From positions 16,934-80,933 of the forward strand of contig CAZQSS010000001.1 in NCBI GenBank assembly GCA_964596405.1: a stretch of 64,000 nucleotides of DNA, written 5' to 3'. Positions 33,902 through 42,811 of this stretch are shown here, one piece after another (position 1 is the stretch's first letter; the number at the start of each line of letters is the position of its first letter). Both the position numbers and the translations under genes were made by a program. Origin of the DNA: CAZQSS01 sp964596405. Its GTDB lineage: Bacteria; Patescibacteriota; Patescibacteriia; Magasanikbacterales; UBA10003. Below the pieces are notes generated by a model. That model saw only the letters and a program-made list of their open reading frames with translations. It was not told the DNA's origin and searched no databases.

Positions 33902-35156
33902 AAATGTAACCGTCGTTACCATCAAGTATTATTTTTTGTCCGTCTCGTAGCGTGGTGGTGGCGATTTGGGTGCCAACAACCGCCGGAATATTAAACTCTC
34001 TCGCTACAATAGCCGCATGGCAAAGATTGCCGCCGAGATCGGTAATAATGCCAGCCGCTCGACGTATTCCAAGAAGAAACTGGGGTCGCGTCATTGCTGT
34101 TACCAGGATGTCGCCTTTCTGAATTCGGCTCATTTCTTTTGCCATGTCTCCGCTACTAAACATATTAACCAGTCGCGCGGTGCCAGCAATCCTACCGGCA
34201 GAAGCGGGAAAACCACTCAGCATCCTTCTGGGTCTTTTTTCAAATGGTTTAAAGTATTCTCTTAGCGTGCCTTCTAGATCTTGGTACTCCTTTGAAGATT
34301 TTAACCAGCCCTTTTTGTCATGAGTTATTGGTATGCCTTCAATATGTAAATCGCCGATTATTTGTTTGATGTCTTGATTGGGCGTCAAACCAATTTTATC
34401 ATAAGTTGTCACTAAGCGGCCGCGGCGATAAGTATGAAAACCGTAATAACTTTTATTTAAACCGGAAAGCTGATAGCCCCACCAACCCCAAGCCTTGCCA
34501 CCTTGAAATTTAAATGTAAATTCATTTTTTTTGCCCTCAATTATTATAGGCGTGAACGGCTTACAAGTTTCTTTGTTGAAAACAAGTTCTAACTCTTCGT
34601 TTTGAATAAAAGGCCCGAATCTAAGGCCAAACTCGTCTTTAATGTTTTTTAGCAATCTTTCAGAAAATTTAATTTTGAGTTTACGAACGATTACTGTGGT
34701 ACCGCTTTTCTCTGGACTAACACCACGGTTGATAATAAACGGATACTTGTTCCAATCGCCGTGTTTAAGCCAATGATCTTCATCATATTCTAAAACATAT
34801 TCTTCATCCGAATCTCGTGGCGTAGTAATAAGAGTAAAACTTTTTCCTAAAAAAGAGGTGGAAGTTTTAAGACCCAATCCGAATTCGCCCAATTGACCTT
34901 TCTTTTCTGAAAAACCAAGACGAATGGCTTTAGATGCTTGTTCCTCGGTCATCCCCTTGCCCGTATCGTTTATAGCAATCATGTCGGGCGTAATATCTAT
35001 TGAAACAGATAATTTTTTATTAGGAATGCGCGCGTCAATGGCATTATCAATAAGTTCCGAAAGGGCTTCTTGGATGGAATACCCTGTCTGACTAATTTTT
35101 GTGAGAATGCTTCGGTGAGGAGAAACATCAATATACTTTTTAGTTGTTTTTTTCAT
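33891..35156 (-). CDS. GHKL ATPase fused to a PEP-utiliser phosphohistidine swivel domain
   Basis: 421 residues. Residues ~15-130 form a GHKL (MORC/MutL/Hsp90-type) ATPase: N box ALSELIDNAIDA (Glu34, Asn38), DTGKGM (64-69) and GEFGLGLK (90-97). Residues ~130-305 look like the following transducer region. Residues ~313-421 are a PEP synthase/enzyme I swivel domain: GFPASAGRIAGTARLV, then ITDLGGNLCHAAIVAREFNIPAVVG with the phospho-accepting His380. No histidine-kinase H box or membrane segment. First gene of a four-gene operon whose last gene is the matching ATP-grasp domain. The fusion is not one I know as described. Confidence 0.9.
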   Translation of the reverse strand: MKKTTKKYIDVSPHRSILTKISQTGYSIQEALSELIDNAIDARIPNKKLSVSIDITPDMIAINDTGKGMTEEQASKAIRLGFSEKKGQLGEFGLGLKTSTSFLGKSFTLITTPRDSDEEYVLEYDEDHWLKHGDWNKYPFIINRGVSPEKSGTTVIVRKLKIKFSERLLKNIKDEFGLRFGPFIQNEELELVFNKETCKPFTPIIIEGKKNEFTFKFQGGKAWGWWGYQLSGLNKSYYGFHTYRRGRLVTTYDKIGLTPNQDIKQIIGDLHIEGIPITHDKKGWLKSSKEYQDLEGTLREYFKPFEKRPRRMLSGFPASAGRIAGTARLVNMFSSGDMAKEMSRIQKGDILVTAMTRPQFLLGIRRAAGIITDLGGNLCHAAIVAREFNIPAVVGTQIATTTLRDGQKIILDGNDGYIYED

Positions 35157-35165
35157 ACCTCGTTT

Positions 35166-35194
35166 ATTATAAAACTTCTGACCGTCTCTGACAA
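35166..35194 (-). promoter_or_regulatory. Promoter of the GHKL-swivel operon
   Basis: Reverse strand TTGTCA (35194-35189), 17-bp spacer, TATAAT (35171-35166). The ATG at 35156 is within ten bases of the -10 in the context GGTATG, so the transcript would be close to leaderless. Confidence 0.8.
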
Positions 35195-35707
35195 CTAAAA
35201 ATAAGACTGTAATTGCTTGAGGGCAATCGGCAAAAGCGGCCAGAGGATTGAAGAAAGGTTGATAAGATACGCGGCGACTTTGGAACCGGCCAAGGCGTTG
35301 GTTATAACTTCGTGAATCGGAAATTTGGAGATGAAGAAAAGCGTAATGCCGACCATTAAAACGCCTTCAATCAAGCCCAAAATGCCACCCAAAAGACGAT
35401 TAATAGATGATAAAAACGGAATAATAGTCAAAATGTGGAAAATCTTCTCGGCAATCCAGAAGGCAAAACCTACCAGACGATTAACCAATAAAAACAATAA
35501 AATAAATACTATTACTTTAACCAAATTTTCATGTCCGCCGACCAAAAGTGTTATCCATTGGGCAATCGGACCGTAAAAATGACTGGCGACAAAAGCGCCG
35601 ATAACCGAACCCACGAGCGACCCTAAGGTATGGATAAAACCAAACCATAACCCAAACAGCACAAAGCCGCCCAGAATGACAAATAAAGTAAAATCGGCGT
35701 AACTCAT
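35195..35707 (-). CDS. cvpA: CvpA-family membrane protein
   Basis: 170 residues with four or five membrane helices. The CvpA signatures GFIHTLGSLVGSVIGAFVASHFY, NRLVGFAFWIAEKIF and SSINRLLGGILGLIEGVLMVGITLFFI are clear. The family is tied to colicin V export, envelope stress and cell separation. A palindrome (35728-35757) of the family flanking the ArsR-like gene at 40617 lies upstream of it, so it may be in that regulator's set. Confidence 0.88.
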   Translation of the reverse strand: MSYADFTLFVILGGFVLFGLWFGFIHTLGSLVGSVIGAFVASHFYGPIAQWITLLVGGHENLVKVIVFILLFLLVNRLVGFAFWIAEKIFHILTIIPFLSSINRLLGGILGLIEGVLMVGITLFFISKFPIHEVITNALAGSKVAAYLINLSSILWPLLPIALKQLQSYF

Positions 35708-35727
35708 ATATAATATAAATTTTACTC

Positions 35728-35757
35728 ATCCTTACATTCTTAAGTTTGTAAGGATGT
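35728..35757. promoter_or_regulatory. CATTCTCACA-type palindrome, variant copy upstream of cvpA
   Basis: Arms CATCCTTACA and TGTAAGGATG around TTCTTAAGTT. Compared with CATTCTCACA/TGTGAGAATG at 40943, both arms changed in step so pairing is kept. Lies between metG and cvpA. Confidence 0.6.
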
Positions 35758-35763
35758 TATTTT

Positions 35764-37287
<1,524 letters not shown>

Positions 37288-37319
37288 AAGATTAGTGTGA
37301 TTAGCGGCGCCTCGGCGCA

Positions 37320-37994
37320 TTAACGCGATCCCTGTGCCACTATAACGAATTCGCCTTTTTCCGGCACGTTCATTTTTAAAATTTCTTCGATGGTGCCGCG
37401 ATAAATAGTTTCAAACTGTTTGGTTAATTCGCGGCCGATAACCAATTTTCTGGTCGGTTCCAACACAGTTTGTAGTTCATTGAGGCATTTTTTAATACGA
37501 TGCGGTGATTCATAAAAAACCGCTGTCTCCCCTCTCGCCGCCAATTCTTTGAAAAATTTTTGCCGTTTATTTTTATGCGGCGGAAAGCCGGCGAAATAAA
37601 ATTTGTCGGTTGGAAATCCGGAAATGCTTAACGCCGCCACCACGGCCGATGGCCCCGGTATGGGATTGATGGCAAAAGGCAGAGCATCTACCACCAATTT
37701 TTCCACCAGCAAATTTCCCGGATCGGAAATGCCCGGCGTGCCGGCATCGGTGACCAAAGCGATGTTTTTCCCAATGGTTAGCTGTTTGATTATTTCTTTG
37801 ATTTTCGCCGGCGAGCTGTGCTGATGAAAACTCACGGTGGGTTTGTAAATATTATAGTGCTCCATAAGCCGCCGGGTAACTCGCGTGTCCTCGCACAAAA
37901 TCAAATCTACCATTTTGAGGATTTCAACGGCGTGAAAAGTGATATCTTTAAGGTTGCCAATCGGTGTGGCAACGATGTAAAGCTTGCCTAACAT
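37320..37994 (-). CDS. rsmI: 16S rRNA 2'-O-ribose C1402 methyltransferase RsmI
   Basis: 224 residues. VATPIGNLKDITFHAVEIL, CEDTRVTRRL, VTDAGTPGISDPG and GPSAVVAALSISGFPTDKFYFAGFPP are the family signatures of this tetrapyrrole-methylase-fold enzyme. Methylates C1402 of 16S rRNA near the P site. It lacks the short C-terminal extension of some homologues. A promoter with exact spacing makes it near-leaderless. Confidence 0.96.
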   Translation of the reverse strand: MLGKLYIVATPIGNLKDITFHAVEILKMVDLILCEDTRVTRRLMEHYNIYKPTVSFHQHSSPAKIKEIIKQLTIGKNIALVTDAGTPGISDPGNLLVEKLVVDALPFAINPIPGPSAVVAALSISGFPTDKFYFAGFPPHKNKRQKFFKELAARGETAVFYESPHRIKKCLNELQTVLEPTRKLVIGRELTKQFETIYRGTIEEILKMNVPEKGEFVIVAQGSR

Positions 37995-38001
37995 ATCTTT
38001 A

Positions 38002-38030
38002 ATTTTAGCATAACAAGCTTAAAAAAGCAA
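38002..38030 (-). promoter_or_regulatory. Promoter of rsmI-metG
   Basis: Reverse strand TTGCTT (38030-38025), 17-bp spacer, TAAAAT (38007-38002), with ATG 37994 (GATATG) about seven bases after the -10. Confidence 0.75.
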
Positions 38031-38036
38031 AACAAA

Positions 38037-38061
38037 AGGCCCCGATGTTCAATCGAGGCCT
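38037..38061 (-). terminator. Terminator after the nucleoside phosphorylase gene
   Basis: Stem AGGCCCCGAT/ATCGAGGCCT with one mismatch, followed on the reverse strand by TTTTGTTTTG. The T-rich tail coincides with the rsmI -35 region. Confidence 0.65.
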
Positions 38062-38079
38062 AAATATTGTTAAAAGAAC

Positions 38080-38901
38080 TCACGAAATCCGCAAAACGAG
38101 ACGGCCTAAGTAACCACCTAAAAGTGCGCTGGCGGCTTTGGCTCGCGCCAAATTTTCTTCATGAGAATGCGTTTCAACGGCGCTGTTGGTTATAAAACAA
38201 AGAGCCAAAACGCGTGTCCCCATGTAAAGTGCTGCTACGCAAGCCTCGGGCAAAATACTCATGCCCACCACGCCGGCGCCGGATTTGGCCAAGAGTGACT
38301 TATCGTAACGGCGGCCTTCAAAAAACGGCCCGCGGACCATCACATGACCGACTTCGGTCGCCATAAGTTCGCCGCGTTCTTGAAGCGCGATTTTCCGAAG
38401 CGCCGGATCAAGGGTGTCTTCGGGCGAGCCAAACTCACCGCCCCAAAGTGGCATCTCGGGCGCGTAAACCGTGACAAAACCGTTGACAACACCGATGCTG
38501 CCAACCGGCAAATCACTGGAAAGGCTACCGACCGCGCTTGTCACAATCAGTGTTTTGACACCGAGTTGCAGGAGCATTTCAATCTGCAACCGCACCATCC
38601 GAGCTAAAGACGTGTCGCTTGGCGCTTCATTCATATGCACGCGACCGCGCAAGAAAATAACCGGCTTGCCTTCCAAGTAGCCAAAAACCACCTGCCGGGC
38701 GTGACCCTCTAATGATTTGAGACTCTCAAAGCCCGGAATCTGGCTGAAAGCGATTTCTCGGCTTTCTTTGACCGCCAAAACATTGCCCCAACCCGTGCCC
38801 AACACCAAACCGATGGGCGCGATGTTCTTGGGAATCTTGAGTTTTTGACGAATGACTTGGGCCGCTTTTTTCGCCGCCGCTTCCCGCTCAACGTTACGCA
38901 T
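38080..38901 (-). CDS. Purine nucleoside phosphorylase-like protein
   Basis: 273 residues. LVLGTGWGNVL (phosphate loop), LEGHARQVVFGYLEGKPVIFLRGRVHMNE, VTSAVGSLSSDLPVGSIGVVNGFV, RGPFFEGRRYDKSLLAKSGAGVVGMSILPEACVA and CFITNSAVE match the trimeric PNP/MTAP family. Phosphorolyses a purine nucleoside; the altered FFEG and VE positions leave the exact base open. A strong AAGGAGG lies correctly before ATG 38901. Upstream, the palindrome at 39002-39041 and a TTGACA (38974-38969) may control it. Confidence 0.85.
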   Translation of the reverse strand: MRNVEREAAAKKAAQVIRQKLKIPKNIAPIGLVLGTGWGNVLAVKESREIAFSQIPGFESLKSLEGHARQVVFGYLEGKPVIFLRGRVHMNEAPSDTSLARMVRLQIEMLLQLGVKTLIVTSAVGSLSSDLPVGSIGVVNGFVTVYAPEMPLWGGEFGSPEDTLDPALRKIALQERGELMATEVGHVMVRGPFFEGRRYDKSLLAKSGAGVVGMSILPEACVAALYMGTRVLALCFITNSAVETHSHEENLARAKAASALLGGYLGRLVLRIS

Positions 38902-39001
38902 ACTCGCCTCCTTTTAAGGGATTAAAAAGATCATTAACTATTTTAACCCTAACGAATTAAAAAAAATTTGTCAATGAGAAAAACCTTCCAAAATATCCAA
39001 A

Positions 39002-39041
39002 TAAACTATTCTCTTATTCGTGCGAATAAGAGAATAGTTTA
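39002..39041. promoter_or_regulatory. 19-bp perfect inverted repeat, ArsR-like-gene palindrome copy 2
   Basis: Arms TAAACTATTCTCTTATTCG and its exact complement separated by TG. It overlaps the stop codon of the ArsR-like gene and lies upstream of the phosphorylase gene. A one-mismatch relative is at 39346-39375 on the other side of the regulator. Too perfect and lacking a U tract to be only a terminator. Confidence 0.65.
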
Positions 39042-39299
39042 GAGGTGAGAAAAAAGACTCTTAACAACAGGTTTTTGATCTTTTGATAAAGAATAAAAAA
39101 CAGTGAGGCCTTTTTGTTCTCTATCCACAATATCGGCTGCCGAGAGCAGCCCAAGATGTCTGGATGTGCTTTTAAACGACAGCTTAATCTCTCTCGCAAT
39201 TTCCCCCACTGAGGAGGCGCCGTTGTCCTTTAAAAATTTCGCAATCGCCAAACGCCGGTGGTTAGCCATAGCCTTTAATGTTTTTTCCATTTGTTTCAT
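39039..39299 (-). CDS. ArsR-family winged-helix regulator
   Basis: 86 residues (or 83 from the second ATG at 39290). KTLKAMANHRRLAIAKFLKDNGASSVGEIAREIKLSFKSTSRHLGLLSAADIVDREQKGLTVFYSL is a complete ArsR winged helix. No metal-binding Cys pair (CxC) is present, so a metal sensor role is doubtful. Closely bracketed by palindromes at 39002-39041 and 39346-39375. A TATAAT lies just before the start (39310-39305). Confidence 0.88.
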   Translation of the reverse strand: MKQMEKTLKAMANHRRLAIAKFLKDNGASSVGEIAREIKLSFKSTSRHLGLLSAADIVDREQKGLTVFYSLSKDQKPVVKSLFSHL

Positions 39300-39345
39300 A
39301 TAAAATTATACTAAGATTTTATTTTGATTTATTATTTCGTTTTCT

Positions 39346-39375
39346 TATTCTCTTATTCGTGCGACTAAGAGAATA
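39346..39375. promoter_or_regulatory. ArsR-like-gene palindrome copy 1 (upstream)
   Basis: Arms TATTCTCTTATTCG and CGACTAAGAGAATA separated by TG, one mismatch. Lies about 45 bp upstream of the ArsR-like start, a normal operator distance. Confidence 0.6.
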
Positions 39376-39431
39376 GATAGCGGAGAAAAACCGGAGAAAA
39401 TAAAAAAGCTGATCTCCGGTTTGGGGTTACA

Positions 39432-39617
39432 TTAGTCTTCAATGATGATAGCTTGTGTCGGACAGGCGGCGGCGGCTTCTTTTACCGATTCCGGCGTGTC
39501 GCTGGACGGTTCAATGGGGTCAACTTTGTTTTGATCGTTCCATTTATAAGAATCGGGCGCCAAAGCCACGCAAGTGCCACAGCCAATACAGGTTTCTTGA
39601 TTAATACAAATTTTCAT
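39432..39617 (-). CDS. Single-cluster 4Fe-4S ferredoxin
   Basis: 61 residues. CIGCGTC (Cys10, 13, 16) and CP at 52 give one complete 4Fe-4S site, as in Thermotoga/Bacillus-type ferredoxins. Small electron carrier; the redox partner is not in view. It lies two bases after the metallo-beta-lactamase gene and is probably cotranscribed with it. Confidence 0.93.
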   Translation of the reverse strand: MKICINQETCIGCGTCVALAPDSYKWNDQNKVDPIEPSSDTPESVKEAAAACPTQAIIIED

Positions 39618-39619
39618 AT

Positions 39620-40183
39620 TTATTTTTTGACTTTATACATTTTACCATGACCGGGAATGATGTAATCGGCGAGTTTTAGGATTTTTTTGCGGTTTTCCGC
39701 CAGCTTCTTTTTGTCGCTGGCATACGGGTCATCTACCGGCAAGCCTTCTTTCCAAAAAAGGTCGCCGACAATCGCCACAATCCCCTTTTCAGTTTTTACC
39801 AAAAGGCTCAAAGCATCATAATTGTGGCCGGGAGTTTTGATAATCTTGATGTCTTTTGTAAATTGTTCCTGCCAATCCTCAACCGTGTTTTTATTCCACA
39901 AGCCAAAAAATTCCAATGTTTTTGCTTTTGGGAACATCCCGATATTTCTATAATGATCGATGTGAGAGTGCGTAATAAAAACGATATTTACGTCATCAAT
40001 TTCCAATCCTTCTTTTTTTAGCTTATCAACCAGCATTTCCTGGCTTTCCAGTACACCCGGATCCACAATCATAACAATCCCCTTGTCTTTCACCAAAGTA
40101 ATCGTCGGGGAGGTTTTTTCGTCACCAGCTTCTTTTGAATCAGCTGAAGTGTATCCTTCAATTAAAATTTTTACTTCGGCCAT
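39620..40183 (-). CDS. Metallo-beta-lactamase-fold hydrolase
   Basis: 187 residues. THSHIDHYRN (His72, His74, Asp76, His77), TPGHNYDALSLLVKTEKGIVAIVGDLF and IIPGHGKM are the zinc ligands in order. The acidic segment after residue 18 (DSKEAGDEKTSP) is unusual. A general MBL-fold hydrolase, perhaps glyoxalase II-like; substrate unknown. Second of the run membrane protein, MBL, ferredoxin. Confidence 0.88.
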   Translation of the reverse strand: MAEVKILIEGYTSADSKEAGDEKTSPTITLVKDKGIVMIVDPGVLESQEMLVDKLKKEGLEIDDVNIVFITHSHIDHYRNIGMFPKAKTLEFFGLWNKNTVEDWQEQFTKDIKIIKTPGHNYDALSLLVKTEKGIVAIVGDLFWKEGLPVDDPYASDKKKLAENRKKILKLADYIIPGHGKMYKVKK

Positions 40184-40187
40184 AAAA

Positions 40188-40586
40188 TTATGAATTTAGA
40201 TGACTCGCGTTATTTTTTTTAAACCAACTGATTAAAAATAAGATACCCACAAGAAATGCCGGAACGTCAATTATTAAAAAAAATATTTCCTTTCCTCCTT
40301 TAATAGATAATATCATATGCGCGAGGCCGGCGAGAATAAAAACCACTCCGCCAACTATTTCATACTTCCAAGATATCCAGACTATTATTGCCAACAGCAA
40401 TGCGGGAATATTATGCATAAACAAACCCAAAACAGTTGGCCAAAAACCCAGATTGGCGTCAAAAACATCCAATGAAAATACCATTAAAAATAAAATAAGC
40501 GCTATTGACAAAACTCTCGGCGTCCAATATATAAACTTGCTGACATTTTTCTCCATATTAAGAAATTCTGTTTTTAATTTCTTCAT
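40188..40586 (-). CDS. Four-helix membrane protein, unknown
   Basis: 132 residues from ATG 40586; a start at 40556 (MEKNVSKF, TATG context) is equally possible. Four hydrophobic segments: VLSIALILFLMVFSLDVF, PTVLGLFMHNIPALLLAIIVWIS, GGVVFILAGLAHMIL and IIDVPAFLVGILFLISWF. Similar small membrane proteins occur widely without known function. The start region lies in the palindrome 40584-40613, so the HTH gene upstream may control it. Confidence 0.65.
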   Translation of the reverse strand: MKKLKTEFLNMEKNVSKFIYWTPRVLSIALILFLMVFSLDVFDANLGFWPTVLGLFMHNIPALLLAIIVWISWKYEIVGGVVFILAGLAHMILSIKGGKEIFFLIIDVPAFLVGILFLISWFKKNNASHLNS

Positions 40587-40613
40587 TCTCACATTCTCAA
40601 GTTTGTAAGGATG
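40584..40613. promoter_or_regulatory. CATTCTCACA-type palindrome between HTH gene and membrane protein
   Basis: Left arm CATTCTCACA, right arm TGTAAGGATG (part consensus, part as in 35728), middle TTCTCAAGTT. It begins three bases after the HTH gene's stop codon and covers the start of the membrane protein gene. Confidence 0.6.
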
Positions 40614-40616
40614 TTG

Positions 40617-40901
40617 TTAAATGTTTTGAAACGATTTGAGAAAACGAACAAAAGTTTTGCCATAAGGCGACAGGGTGTGCTCTACAAATTTGCCGCGATA
40701 TTTTTTATTGACAAGTCCAGCCTGAAAAAGCCGACGGGTGTGTTCCCCCAGAGTTTTTACATTAGCGCCAAGCGCTTTGACAATATTGTCAAGTGTAATC
40801 CCTTCGCTTGAGGCAATGAGAAATAGTATCTCAATACGATAGTGATTAGCCATACCCTTGAGATGCCGTTCCATTTGCTTGGCTGTTTTTATTCTACCCA
40901 T
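40617..40901 (-). CDS. ArsR-like winged-helix regulator
   Basis: 94 residues. KQMERHLKGMANHYRIEILFLIASSEGITLDNIVKALGANVKTLGEHTRRLFQAGLVNKKYRGKFVEHTLSPYG is a winged-helix domain of the ArsR/MarR type, without metal-ligand Cys. It is bracketed by two palindromes of one family (40584-40613, 40943-40972). The upstream one overlaps its own promoter. Two more copies lie near cvpA and the ABC-F gene, so a small regulon is plausible. Confidence 0.85.
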   Translation of the reverse strand: MGRIKTAKQMERHLKGMANHYRIEILFLIASSEGITLDNIVKALGANVKTLGEHTRRLFQAGLVNKKYRGKFVEHTLSPYGKTFVRFLKSFQNI

Positions 40902-40930
40902 ATTTTTACAAATTACTTTATCCTCGTCAT

Positions 40931-40959
40931 ATTATACATCATCATTCTCACATTCTCAA
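40931..40959 (-). promoter_or_regulatory. Promoter of the ArsR-like gene 40617, inside its palindrome
   Basis: Reverse strand TTGAGA (40959-40954), 17-bp spacer, TATAAT (40936-40931). The -35 and most of the spacer lie within the palindrome 40943-40972, so a bound regulator would block polymerase. Confidence 0.75.
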
Positions 40960-40972
40960 GTTTGTGAGAATG
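40943..40972. promoter_or_regulatory. CATTCTCACA-type palindrome, operator-like copy
   Basis: Perfect arms CATTCTCACA/TGTGAGAATG around TTCTCAAGTT. Located over the promoter of the adjacent HTH gene. Confidence 0.7.
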
Positions 40973-41080
40973 AGATTTTGTGAGTGTGGATGTAAAAGGA
41001 TTTTGTTTTAGTGGGGATTTTACAAAGGTGGTGTCTGCAAAGCACGCCATTGTATACCATTGTATACCAGACATGCGCCG

Positions 41081-41482
41081 TTAAGTGCCGTTACATGCTA
41101 TTTTCTCCGATTCTTTTAGAATTGTTTCGGCCAATGATCTTTGCTTGTCAAATGTGGGATGAAAATGAATCTCCATCTGGTACTTTGGCCATTGGTCATG
41201 TTGAACACGGAAAAAATAGACGATTTCTGCTTCAAGAGCTTCAACATCCACATCATCGTTAAAAATCCAAACAATCAATAAATGATCACCATTTTCTTTC
41301 AGCCATTTATAACCATGATAGCCTGTTTTGTGAGCTGGTTTTACGCCCTGATGAATACGAGAACCCATTGGTTGTTTTGTGATGCCTATATAGTTGATGA
41401 GTCCATTTTTTCCGACCAAATATATTTTATTTCCTCTCTTTGTGACTGGTGCCACAAAATGCTTGGTTCCGTCATTGGCCAA
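41081..41482 (-). CDS. GIY-YIG-like nuclease domain protein
   Basis: About 133 residues. KIYLVGKNGLINYIGITKQPMGSRIHQG resembles the GIY-YIG core (IYLV, YIG, then Arg), and VDVEALEAEIVYFF could supply the metal-binding Glu. The start is uncertain: the listed one is TTG at 41482, the frame is open some 20 codons further, and no ATG occurs before the preceding stop. Part of an AT-richer accessory block. May be a homing or restriction-type nuclease, or a remnant. Confidence 0.5.
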   Translation of the reverse strand: MANDGTKHFVAPVTKRGNKIYLVGKNGLINYIGITKQPMGSRIHQGVKPAHKTGYHGYKWLKENGDHLLIVWIFNDDVDVEALEAEIVYFFRVQHDQWPKYQMEIHFHPTFDKQRSLAETILKESEKIACNGT

Positions 41483-41529
41483 AACAGAAACAATTTCATT
41501 ATCTTTTACTGTAATTTTATAAATGTAGT

Positions 41530-41979
41530 TTATATTTTTAAAAAGTTATCGATTACGATTAAAGTGTTAAGGAGGCTGACAAAAGGAACAAATCGATCAA
41601 CCATTCCTATGAAAGTAACAAACAGCAACATCAAAACAAGTTCCCCCGCTATAGGTAGAAGCGCCCATAATTTCTTAGTGCCCTTATTGTTTAATGCTTT
41701 TATGAATACATAAAATAGATAGCTCACGGCAGCTAAATCTATTATATATAACCACCACATAATAAAGAGGGAGGTGCCGTTTGTTCCATATAAGATGGGT
41801 CCTGAGTACAATTTATTTAAAATTAATAAAATAGTATTTTTTATAAAAGCCCATCCGATGGGTATGTAAAAACTTATTAAAATATAAAGACAAGCTAAAA
41901 TTCTTAGAGGTGCTAAAAAATCTTTAACAAACAACTCTTGTTTAAAAAATCGTTTAATTGCTTCTATATATTCTTGCAT
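41530..41979 (-). CDS. Membrane protein, unknown
   Basis: 149 residues with three or four membrane segments (IGWAFIKNTILLILNKLY, LFIMWWLYIIDLAAVSYLFYVFI, LWALLPIAGELVLMLLFVTFIGM). Begins MQEYIEAIKRFFKQELFVKDF, an amphipathic cytoplasmic segment. AT-rich compared with the housekeeping genes. Not recognised. Confidence 0.55.
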   Translation of the reverse strand: MQEYIEAIKRFFKQELFVKDFLAPLRILACLYILISFYIPIGWAFIKNTILLILNKLYSGPILYGTNGTSLFIMWWLYIIDLAAVSYLFYVFIKALNNKGTKKLWALLPIAGELVLMLLFVTFIGMVDRFVPFVSLLNTLIVIDNFLKI

Positions 41980-42117
41980 ATTATTTGAATTTTATAAATT
42001 TAAAAAATACTTTTCCGAGGTCTGTCAAACCTTTAGTTTTTGCCTCTACCCCAGAACCAAACTTATTAGCGCCAAGGACGTACAGTAGTCCCTTATAACC
42101 TAGTGAAAACCCACGTA

Positions 42118-42795
42118 TTAACTGTTTATTTTCTTAAAAATCCGGATCGATTCACAAAAAGTTACTACAATAACCATCCAACTGGCAATAAAAACAATGA
42201 GATTAAAAATGCTTTCCGGCCAAATATTTCTATATGTTATGTAGGATTTATCCGTGTGTACATAAGAACTTTGCTTAATTTCAGCTACGCCACCAATTTG
42301 ATCCGACGAAAGCACCTTGAACATAGGATTGAATGAACTGGGTGAGGGCTTTCGATATACGACTGTCAGGCTCCCAACCACATCCGTTATTTTAATCGCA
42401 TTACATGTTCTATTATTTACAGAAGCGTATATTTTATTACTAGAATTATCCTTGTAATTAATTTGTATTTCCATTGCGCCCGCTTCACTATCTTTATTAT
42501 AGGGCAATTGAATTTTCGTGTCATTGATTGAAACCTCATTATTATTGTAAACACAAAAATAGTACCATCTTAGCTTCAATGGAATTCCAAATAGACTATT
42601 GAGTTCATCCAAAGGTGTTTCTGTATTATCAATATTGATGGCATCGATTTTTTCATTATCTTCGGGCAGTACGATTCTCGCTGACTCGACTAACTGGGGT
42701 TTTATCAAAACCCAAGCCATAATAATTGGGACGACCAAAAATAAAATAACCCACAAGACAATTTCTTTTTTGTTATCTCTTATGGTTTTAAACAA
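42118..42795 (-). CDS. Membrane-anchored extracytoplasmic protein, unknown
   Basis: 225 residues: an N-terminal membrane helix (IVLWVILFLVVPIIMAWVLI), about 150 residues of beta-rich, Asn/Ser-rich sequence (likely outside), and a second helix near the C-terminus (IFNLIVFIASWMVIVVTF). AT-rich. In the 138 bp that follow, a 40-codon open stretch (GYKGLLYVLGANKFGSGVE...) has no ordinary start codon and may be a decayed gene end. Not recognised. Confidence 0.55.
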   Translation of the reverse strand: MFKTIRDNKKEIVLWVILFLVVPIIMAWVLIKPQLVESARIVLPEDNEKIDAINIDNTETPLDELNSLFGIPLKLRWYYFCVYNNNEVSINDTKIQLPYNKDSEAGAMEIQINYKDNSSNKIYASVNNRTCNAIKITDVVGSLTVVYRKPSPSSFNPMFKVLSSDQIGGVAEIKQSSYVHTDKSYITYRNIWPESIFNLIVFIASWMVIVVTFCESIRIFKKINS

Positions 42796-42811
42796 TCTGG
42801 TTATATAAACT

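Noticed and set aside
39002..39041. The 19-bp inverted repeat as a plain terminator
   Set aside because: No U tract follows on either strand, and a relative lies upstream of the same gene, where a terminator makes no sense.
41980..42117. 40-codon open stretch after the 42118 gene as a small gene
   Set aside because: No ATG, GTG or TTG opens it; more likely the tail of a decayed gene.
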